Shown in pieces: positions 7,329 to 10,751 of a stretch of 10,751 nucleotides of DNA (positions are counted from its first letter, which is position 1; each line of letters starts with the position of its first letter). The notes below the pieces were generated by a model. The model was not told the origin of the DNA. It worked only from the letters and a program-made list of their open reading frames with translations, and made no database searches. This stretch comes from Burkholderiaceae bacterium (GTDB taxonomy: Bacteria > Pseudomonadota > Gammaproteobacteria > Burkholderiales > Burkholderiaceae): contig CANISN010000038.1 in NCBI GenBank assembly GCA_947470165.1, forward strand, positions 1-10,751. Direction: 5' to 3'. A program made the translations under genes and the position numbers.

Positions 7329-7364
7329 CTGACAAGGCGTTTTTTGAAGACCACATAAGACGCT

Positions 7365-9170
7365 ATGGATTTAATCCGCAATTTTTCTATCATCGCCCAT
7401 ATTGATCATGGCAAATCGACGCTTGCTGATCGTATTATTCAGTTGTGCGGTGGTCTCTCTGATCGTGAAATGGAAGCTCAGGTTCTCGACTCAATGGATA
7501 TCGAGCGTGAGCGTGGCATCACCATTAAGGCGCAAACTGCTGCGCTCTCTTACAAAGCCAAGGATGGCAAGACTTATCACATCAATCTGATTGATACACC
7601 CGGACACGTTGATTTCTCATATGAGGTGAGCCGATCTCTTTCTGCATGTGAGGGCGCATTGCTAGTGGTAGATGCGAGTCAAGGTGTTGAGGCGCAAACT
7701 GTTGCCAACTGTTACATGGCCCTAGAGCTCGGCGTTGAGGTTGTGCCAGTTCTGAACAAGATTGATTTGCCTCAAGCTGATCCTGAGCGTGCTAAAAAAG
7801 AAATTGAAGACGTGATTGGTATTGATGCATCTGATGCGGTGACATGCTCTGCTAAAACAGGCTTAGGCGTTGCAGAAGTCATTGAGGAAATGATCGCTCG
7901 CGTGCCTGCACCAAAAGGAAGTGCAGCAGATCCATTACAAGCCTTGATTATCGATTCGTGGTTTGATAATTATGTTGGCGTAGTGATGTTAGTGCGCGTC
8001 GTAAACGGTATCTTAAAGCCTAAAGAAAAAATTACTTTAATGGCAAATGGTTCAAGCCATTTAGTCGAGCATGTTGGTGTCTTTAGTCCGAAGTCAGTAG
8101 ATCGTCCAGAGCTATCTGCCGGCCAAGTCGGCTTTGTGATCGCTGGTATTAAAGAGTTAAAAGCTGCTAAGGTGGGCGACACGGTCACCCATACCCCTGG
8201 GCAGCAAGGCAGGGTTCCTGCTACTGCACCACTTCCTGGTTTTAAGGAAGTGAAGCCTCAAGTCTTTGCAGGCCTTTATCCAGTTGAAGCTAGTGAATAT
8301 GATCAATTACGGGAATCTTTGGAGAAACTGCAGTTAAACGATGCCTCTCTGCTGTATGAGCCAGAGGTATCTCAGGCTCTCGGTTTTGGATTCCGTTGTG
8401 GCTTCCTGGGTTTACTGCATATGGAGATTGTGCAAGAGCGCTTAGAGCGTCAGTACGGCATGAATCTCATTACCACCGCCCCAACGGTGGTGTACCAGGT
8501 AGAGCAATCCGATGGAAGCATCCTATCTGTAGATAACCCATCGAAGATGCCAGAGGCCAGCAAGATTAATACTATTCTTGAGCCTATCGTGACTGTCAAT
8601 TTATACATGCCGCAAGAGTATGTCGGGGCGATTATTACTTTGTGCGTTGGTAAGCGTGGTATTCAGATGGATATGAATTATCTTGGACGCCAAGTTAAGC
8701 TCACTTATGACCTGCCGATGGCGGAGATTGTGTTGGATTTCTTTGACAAAATGAAATCTATCTCACGCGGCTATGCGTCCATGGATTACGAGTTCAAGGA
8801 ATATCGTCCAGCCGATGTGGTGAAGGTCGACATTCTGATTAATGGTGAGCGGGTTGACGCTCTCTCGGTGATTGTTCATCGCAGTAATAGTCAGCATCGC
8901 GGACGAGAAGTGGTTGCCAAGATGCGCGGCATTATCCCGCGTCAAATGTTTGATGTAGCGATTCAAGCGGCGATTGGTAGTAACATCGTTGCCCGTGAAA
9001 ACGTCAAAGCATTACGGAAAAACGTATTGGCTAAATGTTATGGTGGCGACATCTCGCGTAAGCGCAAGTTATTAGAGAAACAAAAAGAAGGTAAGAAGCG
9101 TATGAAGCAGGTTGGTAACGTAGAGATTCCACAAGAAGCTTTCTTAGCCATTTTGCAGGTGGACGATTAA
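7365..9170 (+). CDS. lepA: Elongation factor 4 (translational GTPase LepA)
   Basis: LepA is a ribosome-binding GTPase, proposed to act in back-translocation, initiation or 30S assembly. The 601-residue length matches E. coli (599). GTPase motifs are intact: AHIDHGKST (11-19), RGITI (50-54), DTPGHVDF (77-84) with catalytic His81, NKID (131-134) and SAKTG (162-166). Domain II follows from about 190. The EF-G-like domains include [16 protein letters not shown] (340-355), and the LepA-specific C-terminal domain includes the basic stretch [18 protein letters not shown] (564-581). An in-frame stop at 7356-7358 makes ATG 7365 the only reasonable start; its ribosome binding site is weak. The stop codon overlaps the lepB start by one base (TAATG), indicating translational coupling. 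Identification is essentially certain. Confidence 0.99.
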   Translation: MDLIRNFSIIAHIDHGKSTLADRIIQLCGGLSDREMEAQVLDSMDIERERGITIKAQTAALSYKAKDGKTYHINLIDTPGHVDFSYEVSRSLSACEGALLVVDASQGVEAQTVANCYMALELGVEVVPVLNKIDLPQADPERAKKEIEDVIGIDASDAVTCSAKTGLGVAEVIEEMIARVPAPKGSAADPLQALIIDSWFDNYVGVVMLVRVVNGILKPKEKITLMANGSSHLVEHVGVFSPKSVDRPELSAGQVGFVIAGIKELKAAKVGDTVTHTPGQQGRVPATAPLPGFKEVKPQVFAGLYPVEASEYDQLRESLEKLQLNDASLLYEPEVSQALGFGFRCGFLGLLHMEIVQERLERQYGMNLITTAPTVVYQVEQSDGSILSVDNPSKMPEASKINTILEPIVTVNLYMPQEYVGAIITLCVGKRGIQMDMNYLGRQVKLTYDLPMAEIVLDFFDKMKSISRGYASMDYEFKEYRPADVVKVDILINGERVDALSVIVHRSNSQHRGREVVAKMRGIIPRQMFDVAIQAAIGSNIVARENVKALRKNVLAKCYGGDISRKRKLLEKQKEGKKRMKQVGNVEIPQEAFLAILQVDD

Positions 9171-9976
9171 TGAACTTTGCCCTCATTCTTTTTATCTTGG
9201 TAGTGGTATCTGGTATTGCTTGGATTGCTGATCGATACTATTTCGCTCCGCAAAGACGCATTGCTGGTATCGATCGCATGCCTTTATGGCTGGAATATAC
9301 AGCAGGCTTCTTCCCTGTAATTTGCGCGGTATTTATATTGCGATCCTTTATTGTGGAGCCATTCAAAATTCCATCAGGATCAATGATTCCAACTTTACAG
9401 ATTGGTGATTTTATCTTAGTGAATAAGTTCACCTACGGCATTCGTCTGCCGGTGATTAATCAGAAGGTTGTAGAGCTAGGCTACCCTAAACGTGGCGATG
9501 TTGTAGTGTTCCGCTATCCTCGCGATGAATCAGTCGACTACATTAAGCGCGTCGTGGCTTTGCCAGGTGATACCATCACATATCAAGATAAGCGTTTAAC
9601 TATTAATGGCCAGCCATTGCAGTACAGTGGTGGCGAGGCCTATCTCGACCCAGAAAACATGCGTTACGCTAAGCTTTTTTCGGAATCTTTTCCTATCGAT
9701 CTTGGCGGCAATAAGCACCAGATTCTAAATGATCCTGATCGTCCTACTGGAAGCTTTCCTACTGAGCGTTTTCCGGGCTTTGAAAATTGCCAATATCAAA
9801 ATGCTGGACTCACTTGCACGGTTCCTGCGGGGCATTATTTTGCTATGGGTGATAACCGCGATAACAGCGCAGATTCTCGCTATTGGGGATTTGTGCCAGA
9901 AAAAAATATCGTAGGGAAAGCCTTCTTTGTTTGGCTTAACCTCGGAAATCTAGGTCGCATTGGCGGCTTCGAATAA
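9170..9976 (+). CDS. lepB: Signal peptidase I
   Basis: LepB removes signal peptides from secreted proteins on the outer face of the inner membrane. MucD, encoded nearby, is a likely substrate. The 268-residue protein has two N-terminal membrane segments (about 2-20 and 44-60). Catalytic Ser71 lies in PSGSMIPTL, and general base Lys126 lies in [12 protein letters not shown]. Box E is [14 protein letters not shown] (227-240). Cys207 and Cys216 correspond in position to the disulfide-forming pair of E. coli LepB. The protein is somewhat shorter than E. coli LepB (324), as many betaproteobacterial forms are. The start overlaps the lepA stop by one base, and rnc begins four bases after the stop, so lepA-lepB-rnc looks like one translationally linked unit. 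Confidence 0.98.
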   Translation: MNFALILFILVVVSGIAWIADRYYFAPQRRIAGIDRMPLWLEYTAGFFPVICAVFILRSFIVEPFKIPSGSMIPTLQIGDFILVNKFTYGIRLPVINQKVVELGYPKRGDVVVFRYPRDESVDYIKRVVALPGDTITYQDKRLTINGQPLQYSGGEAYLDPENMRYAKLFSESFPIDLGGNKHQILNDPDRPTGSFPTERFPGFENCQYQNAGLTCTVPAGHYFAMGDNRDNSADSRYWGFVPEKNIVGKAFFVWLNLGNLGRIGGFE

Positions 9977-9980
9977 AGTC

Positions 9981-10751
9981 ATGAACGCCCGCGCCACAAT
10001 CGAAACTGCACCGCTACAAGCGCAACTGGGTTACACGTTTAAAAAACTGGAGCTGCTCAATCAAGCGCTCACGCATCGCAGTCACAGTAAGAAGAATAAC
10101 GAACGCTTAGAGTTTTTGGGCGATTCCATTTTGAACTGTGTCGTTGCTGAAATGCTCTATGAGCGCTATTCAGATTTAGATGAGGGCGATCTTTCTCGCG
10201 TACGAGCGAACTTGGTGAAACAACAAGCGCTATATGAGATTGCGCAAACATTATCTTTATCAGACTATCTTCGCTTAGGCGAAGGTGAGCTGAAGAGTGG
10301 TGGCTTTCGTCGCCCATCTATTCTGGCTGATACGCTTGAGGCAATTACTGGCGCAATATTTTTAGATGGTGGATTTGAAGCTGCCAAGACCTGTTTGCGT
10401 AAACTCTATTCCATCATTCTGGCTAACGTTGACCCTATGACTCTGGGTAAAGACGATAAGACTTTATTGCAGGAGTGTTTGCAAAGTTATCAGTTACCGC
10501 TGCCTACCTATAACGTCACTGGTACTAGTGGCGCAGCCCATAATCAGCAGTTTGAGGTGGAATGTTTAATACCAAACCTCAAGGTTGCCGTGAAGGGTGA
10601 GGGCGCCTCTCGACGCGCAGCAGAGCAAGCGGCAGCAAAGCTAGCACTCATCTCGGCACTGAAGGCATTGCCGCAGGCGCTGGGTAAGCCTAAAAAGACT
10701 CGATCTGCCAAAAAGAAAGCCGCAAAAAAAATGGTAACCGAAGAACAGTTA
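9981..10751 (+). CDS. rnc: Ribonuclease III (3' end beyond window)
   Basis: RNase III cleaves double-stranded RNA, including rRNA precursors and structured mRNAs. The reading frame is open from ATG at 9981 to the window end, giving 257 residues with no stop. The catalytic domain (about 12-150) has the signature ERLEFLGDS with Glu41, Glu44 and Asp48. Asp117 and Glu120 in ADTLEA complete the acidic site. A double-stranded RNA-binding domain follows (about 158-228), ending in [15 protein letters not shown]. Beyond it is a Lys/Ala-rich tail ([15 protein letters not shown], 236-250) absent from the 226-residue E. coli protein. No strong ribosome binding site is seen, and translation is probably coupled to lepB, four bases upstream. 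era would be the expected next gene but is not visible. Confidence 0.97.
   Translation, partial: MNARATIETAPLQAQLGYTFKKLELLNQALTHRSHSKKNNERLEFLGDSILNCVVAEMLYERYSDLDEGDLSRVRANLVKQQALYEIAQTLSLSDYLRLGEGELKSGGFRRPSILADTLEAITGAIFLDGGFEAAKTCLRKLYSIILANVDPMTLGKDDKTLLQECLQSYQLPLPTYNVTGTSGAAHNQQFEVECLIPNLKVAVKGEGASRRAAEQAAAKLALISALKALPQALGKPKKTRSAKKKAAKKMVTEEQL

Noticed and set aside
1..10751. Mobile element, CRISPR array, tRNA, defence or novel system
   Set aside because: The space is filled by ten recognised housekeeping genes with short spacers; no transposase, long repeats, repeat-spacer pattern or unknown gene was seen.

Overview
The window reads as the core chromosome of a betaproteobacterium of the Burkholderiaceae, most likely Polynucleobacter or a close relative. 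This rests on the gene order, the protein sequences and a moderate, visibly sub-50% G+C content. It is inference from recognition; no database search was possible. All ten genes lie on the + strand and are tightly packed housekeeping genes. Nine are complete, and the last runs off the right edge.

Positions 43-5709 hold ribosomal protein bL32 (rpmF) followed by the fatty-acid and phospholipid synthesis cluster plsX-fabH-fabD-fabG-acpP-fabF. FabD loads malonyl onto the acyl carrier protein AcpP. FabH starts chains from acyl-CoA, FabF elongates them and FabG reduces the ketoacyl intermediate. PlsX converts finished acyl-ACP to acyl-phosphate for phospholipid synthesis. A good intrinsic terminator separates rpmF from plsX. 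A likely extra promoter precedes acpP.

Positions 5772-10751 hold an envelope and translation quality-control group: mucD (periplasmic DegP/DegQ-type protease), lepA (elongation factor 4), lepB (signal peptidase I) and rnc (RNase III, open at the window end). lepA-lepB overlap by one base and lepB-rnc are 4 bases apart, so these three look co-transcribed. In several related genera the sigma-E genes rpoE-rseA-rseB lie between fabF and mucD. Here only 62 bases separate fabF from mucD.

There is no mobile element, CRISPR array, tRNA, rRNA or unknown gene, and no gene-free stretch longer than 144 bases. I found no convincing undescribed system. What merits a second look is regulatory: palindromes at the acpP promoter and directly before the fabF start, a structured lepA leader, a lysine-rich RNase III tail, and the missing sigma-E genes.
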